64,000 nt of DNA from Bacteroidota bacterium. GTDB lineage: Bacteria > Bacteroidota > Bacteroidia > Flavobacteriales > Flavobacteriaceae. The DNA lies in assembly GCA_024279425.1 (NCBI GenBank), contig JAJRRO010000093.1:62001-126000 (forward strand). The letters run 5' to 3'. Positions 1-9,453 of the stretch are shown here, piece by piece. The position numbers and the translations under genes are program-made. The notes beneath the pieces are model-generated. The model was not told the origin of the DNA, searched no databases, and saw only the letters and a program-made list of their open reading frames with translations. How positions within the stretch are numbered: position 1 is the stretch's first letter; the number at the start of each line of letters is the position of its first letter.

Positions 1-292
1 GTTTGTTCTACTTTTGTTGGAGTTATCCCAATAGGGCTTATAAAAGAATATTCACATCTGGTCTTTTTTTTAGATATTTTTAGGCCCATCTACCCCTTAA
101 TTTTTAGGCGCCTATCGACGAAAAGCCACTTTACACGACAAAAAACGCCTTTTTCACAACAAAAAATATTTAAACTACATGGTAACTGCTAGTTTCGACG
201 TTAAATGGTATTAGTGAAGGAATATCAAAAAACAAATGTATTGACCCAATAATTTTCGGTCTTGTTCCCACTTTTACTCTAGCCTTAAAACC
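1..292. other. Intergenic region upstream of the PorE-like gene
   Basis: AT-rich stretch without a convincing coding frame. I see no clear TAnnTTTG promoter box or terminator hairpin. It presumably holds the promoter and leader of the OmpA-family gene that starts at 293. Confidence 0.4.
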
Positions 293-3178
293 ATGAGAAT
301 ACCTGCAGAAAAGCTTTTAACATGCTTTATTTTGTTCCTGACTTTGAGCGTTGCTGCTCGAACCAATCCCAACCCAAGCTCAATTGAAGCCAAGGAAAAT
401 TTCCTCTATACCACACACTTGGAAGAAACCGAAGTTGCGACAATATTATCTTCTACAAATCCTTCTGCATTTGTTCAAGCTGCCAAAAGAAACAATATAC
501 CTCAAAGGAAATTCAAGGACATAAAAGGGTTACAAAACGGATATTATATTATTGGTGGGGTCTATGGAGAAATTAAAAATGTAAATAAGGCAATTTCTAG
601 ATTACGCAAAAAAGGTTTTGATGCCAACTACATTCCCGTGGCTAAAAATGGGTTGAACTATGTTTATCTTAACTTTCATGAAAAATGGCAAGATGCCATA
701 GCGTCTTGTACTACTAAATTCAATGGAAAATTTTTGGACGCTGTTTGGATATTGAATGCACAAGGCGAATTTAATTTAAACACAGCTCAACTTCCCAAGG
801 CCAACACGGCAAAGACCATTATCAACGCTCTTTCAACAGTACAGCCAAAAAAAAGCGCTAAAGTTAAACGTAAAACGTTCCTTGAAACAGTAAAGCTGCA
901 TAATATTGCTACAAGAAAATTGAGCAATCTAAAAGGAATAAAAAGTGGTTATTATATTATATCAGGAGTCTATGGCGATACAAACAACGCCAAGAAAATG
1001 GCCCTCAATTTAAAGAAAAAGGGTTTTGAATCTGATTATATCACAAATCCAGAGAACAACCTGAACTATACGTATTTGCAATATCAGGAAAACTGGAAAA
1101 ATGCAATACGTTCGGTCAAAACAGGATTTAATGGTACTTATAAGAATAAGGTTTGGATATTACATGTCGAAAACAATCTATTCAACAATAACCTTGTTGT
1201 AAAAAACCAATTTCCTAAGGTCCTGTCAAACAAAATTAAAGCTAGTAGTCTGTCTAAAAGACCCAAGGAGCCACAAAATAAGAGGAAGTTACTCAAAAAA
1301 GCTGATAGTTTCTTTGATAAAATGTGGTACGCAGAAGCGGCGGAGCTTTATGAGCAAGTCCTCGGAAAGGGGCGTGAAAATCACACTTTCGAGATTATAA
1401 AAAGAGCTGGGGATTCTCATTACTTCAATACCAATATGGAAAAGGCCTATCATTGGTATAATATACTATACGAACAATATAAGGATAAGATGTCTGTTGA
1501 CAATATCTTCAAGTATGCCCACTCCTTAAAAGGTACGGGGAAATATGCCCGGTCCAAAAGATTAATGCGCTTATACAATCGCAAAATGAAAAGCCCAGGC
1601 GCATCCATGGTTAAAAACATTGATGCTAATGAAGCAATATTGGATGAATTGTTGAGTTCACAAAGGAATTTTGACATCTTCAATTTGAGAATCAACTCAA
1701 AATACTCGGAATTTTCGCCAATGTTCTACAATGAAAATGAGGTTGTTTTTACTTCAGCAAATGATACTTCAATCTTCAATACCAGAAAGTATAAATGGAA
1801 TGACCAGCCCTATTTGGATTTGTACGTGGCGAAGATAAATGAAGAAACACAGGAACTACGGGATGCCATAAAGTTCTCAAAGAAAATAAATACCAAATAC
1901 CACGAAGCATCGGTAACTTTCTCTCCCGATAATAAATCAATGTATTTTACGAGAAATAACTTTGGGAAAAAACTTAAAAGAGACAAAAAAGGGGTAAACC
2001 ATTTGAAAATATACAAATCGCAAAAAATTAATGGTGCATGGGCCGAAGCTACCGAAGTCTCTTTTAATAGCGATGATTATTCAACGGGGCATCCTGCATT
2101 GAGCCCTGATGGCAAGTTGCTTTATTTTGTATCCGACATGCCAGGAAGTATAGGTCAGACCGATATTTTTGTTGTTAATGTACTTGGGGATGGTAGTTTT
2201 ACGGAGCCAAGAAACTTAGGTCCGAGCGTAAATACAGAACGAAAGGAAATGTTCCCATTCGTCAATGATAAAAAACTTTATTTTTCTTCGAATGGTCATG
2301 TAGGTCTTGGCGGACTGGATGTTTTTGAAGTGGCCATTGATGAAGAAGACGGATTTTTAGAAGTAAAGAACCTTGGCCAACCTGTAAATAGCAATAAAGA
2401 TGACTTTTCCTATATTGTTGTCGAGGAGACGCAAAGAGGCTTTTTTGCATCAAACCGGAGAGGTGGCAAAGGCGATGATGACATTTATTCCTTTAAAAAA
2501 TTAATTGTCGAGGAAGTTCCTGAAAATCTAAATGCAATTGCTGGAGTAGTTACGGAATTGGTAACAGGGGATATCATGCCAAAAGCATTGGTTACCTTAT
2601 TGGATAAAAACAACATCAAACTAAAAGAGATGGTCGCCGAAGACGATGGCACATTCTTATTTGAGGATTTGCACGGTAATACGAAATACACCGTTAAAAT
2701 TACCCAAAGGGATTACTTTAACGAAGAAATCCAAGTTTCAACCATAGATAATGAAAAGGTAAATATCGAAATTGCCATGCGTAGGTTGAAAGAAATGATA
2801 ACTGTGGAAGACGGAATTAGAAAATTAAAGACCGAGATGATCTACTTTGATTTTGACAAATTCTATATTCGTAAAAATGCTTCTCAAGAGCTTGATAAAC
2901 TGGTACAGGTTATGAACGAGTACCCTAATATGGTGATTAAAATTGAATCACATACCGACTCGAGAGGTCCCAAGGTCTATAACAAATATCTTTCGGATAG
3001 GCGGGCCAAATCTACAAGGGACTACATAATCTCAGAAGGTATTGATCCAACACGCGTACAAAGTGCAATCGGTTATGGTGAGGAAAGGTTGATTAATGAA
3101 TGTAATGGCACTGTAAGATGTGCTGAGTCCAGACACCTACTTAATAGACGATCCGAGTTCATCATTGTAGATATGTGA
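293..3178 (+). CDS. PorE-like OmpA-family protein with paired SPOR-like modules
   Basis: A 961-residue envelope protein. Order seen: signal peptide (about 1-22), two related SPOR-like modules (about 70-158 and 205-293, each beginning with a G-Y-Y-I-I core and ending in VWIL), a TPR-like helical stretch (about 330-435), a PD40/WD40-like beta-propeller (about 470-735, with repeated SPDGK/LYF and SSNG motifs), a carboxypeptidase-regulatory-like domain (about 745-830), and a C-terminal OmpA peptidoglycan-binding domain (about 850-961, SHTDSRG, LSDRRA, GYGEER). The TPR-PD40-CRD-OmpA order is that of PorE, which tethers the T9SS to peptidoglycan in Porphyromonas; the SPOR-like pair is additional. 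Such genes usually sit beside porP/sprF; here the gene stands alone, followed by a strong terminator. The same SPOR-like pair recurs in the SprF-like protein at 25165. Role in T9SS or gliding is inferred. Confidence 0.88.
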   Translation: MRIPAEKLLTCFILFLTLSVAARTNPNPSSIEAKENFLYTTHLEETEVATILSSTNPSAFVQAAKRNNIPQRKFKDIKGLQNGYYIIGGVYGEIKNVNKAISRLRKKGFDANYIPVAKNGLNYVYLNFHEKWQDAIASCTTKFNGKFLDAVWILNAQGEFNLNTAQLPKANTAKTIINALSTVQPKKSAKVKRKTFLETVKLHNIATRKLSNLKGIKSGYYIISGVYGDTNNAKKMALNLKKKGFESDYITNPENNLNYTYLQYQENWKNAIRSVKTGFNGTYKNKVWILHVENNLFNNNLVVKNQFPKVLSNKIKASSLSKRPKEPQNKRKLLKKADSFFDKMWYAEAAELYEQVLGKGRENHTFEIIKRAGDSHYFNTNMEKAYHWYNILYEQYKDKMSVDNIFKYAHSLKGTGKYARSKRLMRLYNRKMKSPGASMVKNIDANEAILDELLSSQRNFDIFNLRINSKYSEFSPMFYNENEVVFTSANDTSIFNTRKYKWNDQPYLDLYVAKINEETQELRDAIKFSKKINTKYHEASVTFSPDNKSMYFTRNNFGKKLKRDKKGVNHLKIYKSQKINGAWAEATEVSFNSDDYSTGHPALSPDGKLLYFVSDMPGSIGQTDIFVVNVLGDGSFTEPRNLGPSVNTERKEMFPFVNDKKLYFSSNGHVGLGGLDVFEVAIDEEDGFLEVKNLGQPVNSNKDDFSYIVVEETQRGFFASNRRGGKGDDDIYSFKKLIVEEVPENLNAIAGVVTELVTGDIMPKALVTLLDKNNIKLKEMVAEDDGTFLFEDLHGNTKYTVKITQRDYFNEEIQVSTIDNEKVNIEIAMRRLKEMITVEDGIRKLKTEMIYFDFDKFYIRKNASQELDKLVQVMNEYPNMVIKIESHTDSRGPKVYNKYLSDRRAKSTRDYIISEGIDPTRVQSAIGYGEERLINECNGTVRCAESRHLLNRRSEFIIVDM

Positions 3179-3207
3179 CAAGAGCAACCCAACTAAATTA
3201 AATTTGA

Positions 3208-3242
3208 AACCGCGATTCCCAATTGGGAATCGCGGTTTTTTC
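3208..3242 (+). terminator. Rho-independent terminator after the PorE-like gene
   Basis: A perfect 13-bp stem (3208-3220 with 3225-3237) around an AATT loop, followed by a T run. It lies 30 bp after the stop codon at 3178. Confidence 0.92.
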
Positions 3243-3370
3243 TCCTATTTTCAAGATTCACAACACCCAGAAAGCCTTACACAACAAAAATGCCCGCAGA
3301 AATACCTCATCTCCTGATTTTCAGTTATATATAGTGCCCAGGGCACTATTTAACCTTAAACCCAAAAAAC

Positions 3371-3541
3371 ATGAAAAACGTCCTACTTATCAAAGAAATT
3401 TACTCGGAAGCCTTTAGAAATTTGGGGCATGCTATTGTCAAATCCTACTTTAAAGTCTTTTCGTGGTTCTGCTTTGCCAGTTTCATTATAATGCTTTATG
3501 CATTTGTTTTTAGAGTATCAACGGGATTTGCTTTCGATTAA
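3371..3541 (+). CDS. Flavobacterial microprotein (DUF6747-like), copy 1
   Basis: A 56-residue ORF, ATG to TAA. It begins MKNVLLIKEIYSEAFRNLG, followed by an aromatic-rich hydrophobic helix (about 27-50) and ends in STGFAFD. It is clearly paralogous to the 58-residue ORF at 3766: both share KEIY-E-FRNLG, the F-K-F-WFCF core, YAF-FR and STGFAF. The length, the conserved lysine-rich start and a single membrane-like helix match a small flavobacterial family that I recall as DUF6747; the assignment is from memory. No function is known to me. A terminator hairpin follows within 30 bp, so it is probably its own transcription unit. Confidence 0.8.
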   Translation: MKNVLLIKEIYSEAFRNLGHAIVKSYFKVFSWFCFASFIIMLYAFVFRVSTGFAFD

Positions 3542-3566
3542 GTACATTGAACCAACCTAACCAATG

Positions 3567-3595
3567 AATGCGCTCTTAATAGGGCGCATTTTTGT
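3567..3595 (+). terminator. Terminator after microprotein copy 1
   Basis: A 10-bp stem (3567-3576 with 3581-3590, one G-T wobble) with a TAAT loop, followed by a T-rich tail. Confidence 0.82.
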
Positions 3596-3765
3596 TTTAA
3601 GCTATTAGGTCAAGCTCTTTTTAACCATAGAATAGAACCGTTTACAGATCTTTTATAATCTGCTTATTTTGTCAACTAAATTATTCGCCATTTCGTCCTT
3701 TTTTTTTTCTGCAACCCTAAGAAATTCGGAATTTAGCACCAACAATAATTATAATTGATGGGCGT

Positions 3766-3942
3766 ATGAGCAAACTATTACTTTTTAAGGAAATTTATTT
3801 TGAAGGTTTTAGAAATCTTGGTAATGTTTTAATGAAGAACTCTTTTAAACTATTTACCTGGTTCTGTTTTGGACTGTTGGCAATAGTAATTTATGCATTT
3901 GCATTTAGACTATCCACTGGTTTTGCATTCAGTTCAATCTAA
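3766..3942 (+). CDS. Flavobacterial microprotein (DUF6747-like), copy 2
   Basis: A 58-residue ORF starting MSKLLLFKEIYFEGFRNLG and ending STGFAFSSI, with one hydrophobic aromatic helix in the middle. It aligns without gaps to the 56-residue ORF at 3371, with about half the residues identical and most others conservative, while the DNA has diverged widely; the duplication is therefore old and both copies have stayed under protein-level selection. A nearby upstream ATG (3758) leads to a stop after three codons, so 3766 is the start. A strong terminator lies 18 bp after the stop. Probably a small inner-membrane protein; function unknown. Confidence 0.8.
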   Translation: MSKLLLFKEIYFEGFRNLGNVLMKNSFKLFTWFCFGLLAIVIYAFAFRLSTGFAFSSI

Positions 3943-3960
3943 AGAACATTATAAAATAAA

Positions 3961-3993
3961 AAGGCCCGAAGCATGATGCTTCGGGCCTTTTTT
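3961..3993. terminator. Strong terminator after microprotein copy 2
   Basis: A perfect 13-bp GC-rich stem (3961-3973 with 3977-3989), TGA loop, T run on the + side and an A run on the other side, so it may work in both directions. Confidence 0.92.
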
Positions 3994-4037
3994 ATATACC
4001 TCTTTTTGTGAAATAGAGAATTTCTTGAAACCAACTA

Positions 4038-4143
4038 TCCCGAAAGCTTTTGGGACTATTATTTGGATTCCCACACCTGTCTGCCGACAGGCAGGTTCAC
4101 GTAAGTCCACTTTATCGAAAACCCTGACACAGAGCATCGGGGT
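4038..4143 (+). repeat. Three-hairpin palindromic intergenic element
   Basis: Three small palindromes in a row: 4038-4055 (tcccgaaag paired with cttttggga), 4075-4096 (acctgtctgccgacaggcag and two more bases) and 4121-4143 (accctga paired with tcggggt over a 9-base loop). Each contains one G-T pair that is a valid G-U wobble only in RNA of the + strand. Similar palindromes are scattered as intergenic repeats in many Bacteroidota genomes (from memory). No second copy was noticed in this window. Confidence 0.6.
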
Positions 4144-4163
4144 ATTCTTTTTGATTCAATGAA

Positions 4164-5150
4164 CTATTTATCGAACTTAAGGGTCTTTAAAATGGCCTCG
4201 AGTTCAAACATATGGTCCCGCTTTTCAGTTGCTGGGGCAAAAGTAAAGCCTTCAACTACCATTTTCCTGCTATTTTCCTTGTCATTTACTATATAGGTCA
4301 AAAAAGGTCCCGCCATTGGATAATTCTTTATATCCCACAGACCACGAACCTCAGCGGCCTTTTTCCCGGCAATTTCAGTAGGAAAAACAGATGGGGCAAA
4401 TGCAGGTTCCGTGCGCATGTGCGTTTTTTTTCCAGGAACGTCTGGACCTGGAACATACAAGCTACCTATAGAATCACGCATACGGACAATATCACTTACA
4501 AAGGTCGAATCCACTGTAAAACTATTCCAAGGCATTTCATAGGCTATTAAATTCACTGTTCCTTTATTTATTTGTGCCTCGACCCAAACAAAATTGTCTT
4601 CTTGTTTAACAATTTTATAAAGAGAAGGTATATTTAAAGTTACTCCAAACCTATCTTTAATCCCCTTTTCCTTGCTTAAAGACCTTAAAAATCTATTCTG
4701 TGCCTCGCTAAGCTCTTGATTTTTAAAAGAGGTTATCATTTCCTGCGCCTTTTGGTTCAGATTTTCAATAATCTCATCATCGGACGTCCCTTTGATTACC
4801 GCTACTTTCTGTGGCTTGGCATACATATTCGTCTTTATATGTGCCAAATTCAGGGTGTCTTTTTGTACGTAAAGCACTGCTCTGGTATTACGGATGGTAC
4901 CAGAAAAGATTTCTGCGGGAATCTGGATAATGGAAAATAAGGGCTCATCCATGGTCAAACCTAGAACAGATGCCGCGAAATGCTCTCTAACCTTATCTCC
5001 CACTTTACCCTTCCAGAGGTCATTATCTATAACCACAATAAGTGAATTAATGGCACCAATTGAATTGGGCAAGTAGCTTTCTTTACTTTCGTTCTTGCAG
5101 GAGAATACGATTAAAAAAAGTACTATAAAAAGTAATTTAAAATGCTTCAT
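4164..5150 (-). CDS. DUF4837 family lipoprotein
   Basis: A 328-residue protein with a lipoprotein signal peptide: hydrophobic start, then lipobox ending VFSC with the acylated cysteine at residue 18. The rest matches the Bacteroidota family DUF4837 in length and in segments such as the early SLIVVIDNDLWKG motif, a middle RF-V-L-IP-Y-IV stretch and a C-terminal W-KNYPMAGPF motif. The function of the family is unknown; the protein is predicted to be membrane-anchored in the envelope. It lies 12 bp downstream of the lytic transglycosylase gene on the same strand, so the two are probably co-transcribed. Confidence 0.85.
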   Translation of the reverse strand: MKHFKLLFIVLFLIVFSCKNESKESYLPNSIGAINSLIVVIDNDLWKGKVGDKVREHFAASVLGLTMDEPLFSIIQIPAEIFSGTIRNTRAVLYVQKDTLNLAHIKTNMYAKPQKVAVIKGTSDDEIIENLNQKAQEMITSFKNQELSEAQNRFLRSLSKEKGIKDRFGVTLNIPSLYKIVKQEDNFVWVEAQINKGTVNLIAYEMPWNSFTVDSTFVSDIVRMRDSIGSLYVPGPDVPGKKTHMRTEPAFAPSVFPTEIAGKKAAEVRGLWDIKNYPMAGPFLTYIVNDKENSRKMVVEGFTFAPATEKRDHMFELEAILKTLKFDK

Positions 5151-5162
5151 GAATGCTTAGGT

Positions 5163-6806
5163 TTACGATGAACAATCGCACAATTTCAATTTTGTGCCTT
5201 GTTTAAGGTTGTTACCACTAATACCGTTCCATTCTCGTAAATTTTCGATACTAATTCCAGGATATTTTTTTGATATGGTCCAAAGCGAATCTCCGCTCTT
5301 GACCGTATGAACTTTTAAACCTGCTACGACTCCCTTATTTGCGGTAGCATTAGAGCTGGTTTTTGAGGCTTTCGATGCAACATAAGGTCTTCTGGGGTAG
5401 ATGGTCAAACGCTGCCCTATTCTTAGATTATTACTTCTCAAACCGTTCCATCTCTTTATTTGACTGACACCTACTCCATATCTTTCGGCAATTTTGCCCA
5501 AATAATCCCCACTTCTAACTTTATATCGAATTCGATTATTAGCTTTAACCAATTGTGGCAAGGGAGATTCCTTACTTTTTAATTGCTCTTTGACATGGGC
5601 GTAAATTGCTTCTTCGTTGGCAACAAACTTGCCCATCGCCAATTTCGGCAAACGCAGCGAGTAGTTTTTCCCTTTTATATATGGAATGATATTCAATTTA
5701 TAGGAAGGGTTCAGTACTTTTAATTCTTCAACACCAACGCCGACTAGTTCTGATATTTGGTCAAATGTGATAAGGCTCTTAACATGAATGGTATCGGTCT
5801 CGAAATATGCGCGGTCAATTTTCCGCCCCTTAATGCCATGTTCTTCGGCATACTCGAACAAATACATGGTAGCCAAAAATGCTGGCACATACCCCGCCGT
5901 TTCCCTTGGAAGGTTCCTACGAATGTTCCAATAGTTTTTATATCCTCCAGATCTTCGGATGGCCTTGTTTACGTTTCCAGGGCCTGAATTATAGGCTGCC
6001 AATGCCAAATCCCAATCATTGAAGATTTCATATAGTTTCGACAAATATTTGCAGGCGGCTTCCGTTGATTTTATAGGATCACTGCGCTCATCAACATAGC
6101 TGCTAACATCTAATTTGTACATTTTCCCAGTGGCATACATAAACTGCCATAGCCCTTTGGCGCCAACCCGTGATCTAGCCCTTGGATTTAAGGCAGACTC
6201 AACAATCGCCAGATATTTCATTTCCAAAGGAATATCATAATTGTCCAAATGCTCTTCGAAAAGTGGAAAATAAAATTGACTAGCAGTTAGCATTCTTTCC
6301 ATAAGGCTTCTTTTTCTAACCAGAAAGGATTTGATTACATTTTCCAAAGAGGGGTTATATGCAATGTTGAAAGGTGTTTTTTGATTAAGCCTTTCCAATC
6401 GCATCTTTAAAGTGTCCGTATTAATAGTGTTATCAACAATCGTATCGATGTCCAAATTGGTCACCTCTCTATACATTTCATCATATAGCGATGCGTTCTT
6501 ATACAGTTCTTTCATCCAGAGGATGTCGTATTCGGCAGCAGCCTGCATATCCTTTAAATCGTAGGCTTTCTTGTTCCCGACTTCGACGATAGGTAATGAA
6601 TTGTCATTAATGGCGTTCGAAGACTCCAGGAGCTTCATTTGCTTTGCTACAGGTGTGTCAGTGGCAAGAGTATCCGAAGGAATATTCTTTGCTTCCAAAA
6701 CATTAGTTTCCTCCAAAGGGATTTTCTTTACCTCCTGGGCCAATGCCGGATAGGCAAAAACCAGAACCAAAATCAGACTTATATACAAATATTTAGACAA
6801 AGCCAT
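5163..6806 (-). CDS. MltD-like lytic transglycosylase with two LysM domains
   Basis: A 547-residue secreted murein hydrolase. A signal peptide ends near residue 24 (PALAQ). The SLT/goose-lysozyme-like domain lies around 170-300 and shows the catalytic glutamate in IVESALNP, followed by GAKGLWQFM and AAYNSGPGNVNKAI, all typical of MltD-type enzymes, which cleave the MurNAc-GlcNAc bond to give 1,6-anhydro ends. Two C-terminal LysM modules (about 423-467 and 499-545, each starting V-SGD-L and containing WNG) bind peptidoglycan. The DUF4837 lipoprotein gene follows at 12 bp; pgk lies upstream on the same strand. The order pgk, transglycosylase, DUF4837 is common in Flavobacteriaceae as I recall it. 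Confidence 0.92.
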   Translation of the reverse strand: MALSKYLYISLILVLVFAYPALAQEVKKIPLEETNVLEAKNIPSDTLATDTPVAKQMKLLESSNAINDNSLPIVEVGNKKAYDLKDMQAAAEYDILWMKELYKNASLYDEMYREVTNLDIDTIVDNTINTDTLKMRLERLNQKTPFNIAYNPSLENVIKSFLVRKRSLMERMLTASQFYFPLFEEHLDNYDIPLEMKYLAIVESALNPRARSRVGAKGLWQFMYATGKMYKLDVSSYVDERSDPIKSTEAACKYLSKLYEIFNDWDLALAAYNSGPGNVNKAIRRSGGYKNYWNIRRNLPRETAGYVPAFLATMYLFEYAEEHGIKGRKIDRAYFETDTIHVKSLITFDQISELVGVGVEELKVLNPSYKLNIIPYIKGKNYSLRLPKLAMGKFVANEEAIYAHVKEQLKSKESPLPQLVKANNRIRYKVRSGDYLGKIAERYGVGVSQIKRWNGLRSNNLRIGQRLTIYPRRPYVASKASKTSSNATANKGVVAGLKVHTVKSGDSLWTISKKYPGISIENLREWNGISGNNLKQGTKLKLCDCSS

Positions 6807-6922
6807 AGGATGTTCTATTCGTTAATGGGAACTAACGAAAATCGCATTTTTTATTGAAAGAATGAAATTTAAACCCTTAAAGTACCTTTTTATAGGACAA
6901 GTGCCGTTAATCGATAACCTCC

Positions 6923-8116
6923 TTATCCTTCAGATATTGCAGCGATTCCAGGTAAGGTCTTCCCTTCCAGACTCTCCAGCATGGCCCCGCCACCAGTGGA
7001 CACGTAGCTAACCTTATTTTGGAAGCCAAATTGTTTCACGGCAGCCACTGAATCTCCACCACCGACCAATGAAAATGCACCGTTTTGGGTAGCCTCATCA
7101 ATATAGTTTCCAACACTTATGGTACCATTAGCAAAATTTTCCATCTCAAAAACACCTATAGGGCCATTCCAAAGAATTGTTTTTGATTTCAAAATGATCT
7201 CCTTGAAGTTTTCGAGCGTCCTTGGGCCAGCGTCCAAGCCTTGCCATCCCTCTGGAATTTTATCCACATCCACGACTTGGGTTTGGGCATCGTTGCTAAA
7301 ATCGTCAGCGGCTACAACATCAACCGGAATATGCACCTGAACTTCTTTTTCCTTTGCCTGGGCAAGTATCCTCATGGCTAGATCCATCTTATCATCCTCA
7401 CAGATAGAATTACCAACTTGGCCCCCTTGAGCCTTAACAAATGTATAGGTCATTCCTCCTCCGATGATAAGGTGATCAACCTTATCCAGAATATTCTCAA
7501 TTATGGTGATTTTAGACGATACCTTTGCGCCACCCAAAATGGCCAAAACCGGTTTTTCTCCAGTTTGCATTACCTTTTCTATAGATTTGATTTCTTTTGC
7601 CAATAAATATCCGAAGCATTTTTGATCGGGAAAGAATTGGGCAACAACGGTTGTTGAAGCGTGTGCCCTGTGAGCTGTACCAAACGCATCATTTATATAT
7701 ACATCACCCAGTTTTGATAGCTGCTCTGCAAACACCCTGTCTCCAGTAGTCTCTTCGTTATGAAAACGAAGATTCTCCAATAATAAGACCTCTCCCCCCT
7801 GTAGTTCTGCAACAGCTCTTTCAGCATCTGGCCCAACACAATCATCAACGAATTTTACCTGCACCCCAATGACTTCAGAAACTTTCCCGCAAATATTGCG
7901 CAAAGACATATCGGTATTTCGCTGTCCTTTTGGTCTGCCAAGGTGGCTCATGAGTACAGCACTACCTCCATCTTCCAAAACCTTGATTATGGTCGGCTTT
8001 GCAGCCTCAATTCTATTGGTATCGGTAACATTGAACTCCTCATCCAAGGGTACATTGAAATCTACCCGGATCAGCGCTTTTTTATGTTCAAAATTAAAAT
8101 CGTCAATGGTCTTCAT
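6923..8116 (-). CDS. pgk: Phosphoglycerate kinase
   Basis: A 397-residue glycolytic enzyme that transfers phosphate from 1,3-bisphosphoglycerate to ADP. Length is standard. Visible family motifs: [10 protein letters not shown] and DTNRIEAA near the start, SHLGRPKG (substrate binding), [46 protein letters not shown], and the nucleotide-binding [10 protein letters not shown] near the end. Cytoplasmic. A TAnnTTTG-type -7 box lies just upstream (8140-8147 on the minus strand). No sign of damage. Confidence 0.98.
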   Translation of the reverse strand: MKTIDDFNFEHKKALIRVDFNVPLDEEFNVTDTNRIEAAKPTIIKVLEDGGSAVLMSHLGRPKGQRNTDMSLRNICGKVSEVIGVQVKFVDDCVGPDAERAVAELQGGEVLLLENLRFHNEETTGDRVFAEQLSKLGDVYINDAFGTAHRAHASTTVVAQFFPDQKCFGYLLAKEIKSIEKVMQTGEKPVLAILGGAKVSSKITIIENILDKVDHLIIGGGMTYTFVKAQGGQVGNSICEDDKMDLAMRILAQAKEKEVQVHIPVDVVAADDFSNDAQTQVVDVDKIPEGWQGLDAGPRTLENFKEIILKSKTILWNGPIGVFEMENFANGTISVGNYIDEATQNGAFSLVGGGDSVAAVKQFGFQNKVSYVSTGGGAMLESLEGKTLPGIAAISEG

Positions 8117-8139
8117 AATACTTTACTTTAAATGAGTGG

Positions 8140-8147
8140 CAAATGTA
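8140..8147 (-). promoter_or_regulatory. -7 box (TACATTTG) upstream of pgk
   Basis: Minus-strand TACATTTG matches the Bacteroidota -7 consensus TAnnTTTG, 24 bp before the pgk start codon. No clear -33 TTG was found at the right distance. Confidence 0.5.
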
Positions 8148-8240
8148 AAGATTTCTATCGTCGCGGTAAAAATTAGAATGGTATAATTTCCTCTGTTTTA
8201 AGGCGTTTATTTACTTGATCAAAAAAGTTATCTTTGGCTT

Positions 8241-9410
8241 ATGCTGTTCAAGGAAATATTAGGGTTGATCCATATTAAAAACCATCTGGCATCAAGTGCC
8301 AATGCGGGTCGCATACCTCATGCCCAAATGTTTGTGGGCCCTGAGGGTTCGGGCACATTGCCTATGGCACTGGCCTATGCCCAATATGTCATCTGTGGCA
8401 ATCAAAATGGCGAAAATGACGGTCCAAACGAAAGCTGTAATATCAAATGTCATTCGCTCGCCCATCCTGATATGCATTTTGCTTTTCCGGTATCAAATTC
8501 GGATAAGATAAAAAGCCATGCTGTAAGCAACCATTATATGGAAGAGTGGCGACAGTTTATTAATGAGCAACCTTATGGGAATCTCTTTGATTGGTATAGA
8601 TTAATCGGAATTGAGAAGAAACAGGGTCAGATTGGTGTTGATGAGGCACATGATGTTGTTAAAAAACTCTCATTGAAGTCCTATGAAGGTGGTTATAAGG
8701 TAATGCTTATTTGGATAGCCGAAAAAATGAACACGGCTGCTGCAAACAAACTCTTGAAACTAATTGAAGAACCGCCCGATAAAACCGTTTTTCTATTGGT
8801 TGTACAAAATGAAGAACAGATTATACAGACCATACGATCTCGTTGTCAAATTTTACATTTTCCTCCTTTGGCCGAAGATGCCATGGCGAAGGCTCTTGAG
8901 GAAAAAGGCCTCGTTCGGGAAGAAGCTTTGCGATTGGCCCATGAGGCCAATGGCAATTTTAATAAAGCCTTGGATTTGATGAACAACGATTCGGAGGACT
9001 TGGTCTTTGAAAAATGGTTTGTGCAATGGGTCCGAAGTGCTTTTAAAGCGAAAGGGAATAAATCCGCCGTTCATGAACTAATACTTTGGGCAGAGGAAGT
9101 TGCCAAGACCGGGAGAGAGACACAAAAGAATTTTCTACATTATTGCATTACGGTCATGAGACAGGCCATGCTAATAAATTTCAACGCCAAGGAGCTGGCA
9201 TTTATGCGGATTCATGTAGATGGATTTCAATTGGAAAAATTTGCGCCGTTTGTTCACGAAAATAACATTTTGAGCATAGTTTCGGAGCTTGAAGATGCCA
9301 TATACCATATTGAACGGAACGGAAACTCTAAAATTATCCTCACAGACCTATCTATAAAACTTACCCGACTATTACATAAAAAGGCCAGTAAATTGTCTAC
9401 GATAAATTAG
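8241..9410 (+). CDS. holB: DNA polymerase III subunit delta'
   Basis: A 389-residue AAA+ clamp-loader subunit. The N-terminal region shows MFVGPEGSGTLPMALAYAQY, a P-loop-like motif in which the usual Lys-Thr after the glycine is replaced by Thr-Leu; delta' is generally not the ATPase of the loader, so this is expected. Cysteines in CNIKCHSLAHPD form the zinc-module region, KLLKLIEEPPDKTVFLLV and the sensor-like TIRSRCQ follow, as in DnaX-family delta' proteins. It loads the sliding clamp with DnaX and delta. The gene is transcribed divergently from pgk and a DoxX gene follows 43 bp downstream. A TATCTTTG box at 8229-8236, right before the start, may be a promoter element or chance. Confidence 0.92.
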   Translation: MLFKEILGLIHIKNHLASSANAGRIPHAQMFVGPEGSGTLPMALAYAQYVICGNQNGENDGPNESCNIKCHSLAHPDMHFAFPVSNSDKIKSHAVSNHYMEEWRQFINEQPYGNLFDWYRLIGIEKKQGQIGVDEAHDVVKKLSLKSYEGGYKVMLIWIAEKMNTAAANKLLKLIEEPPDKTVFLLVVQNEEQIIQTIRSRCQILHFPPLAEDAMAKALEEKGLVREEALRLAHEANGNFNKALDLMNNDSEDLVFEKWFVQWVRSAFKAKGNKSAVHELILWAEEVAKTGRETQKNFLHYCITVMRQAMLINFNAKELAFMRIHVDGFQLEKFAPFVHENNILSIVSELEDAIYHIERNGNSKIILTDLSIKLTRLLHKKASKLSTIN

Positions 9411-9453
9411 ATGGAGCAATAAAAATTACAGATTTCTCACTTAACAGCAAACA

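Noticed and set aside
3223-3417. 64-residue + strand frame over the first terminator and microprotein start
   Set aside because: It begins inside the terminator stem and overlaps the true microprotein in another frame; composition is not protein-like.
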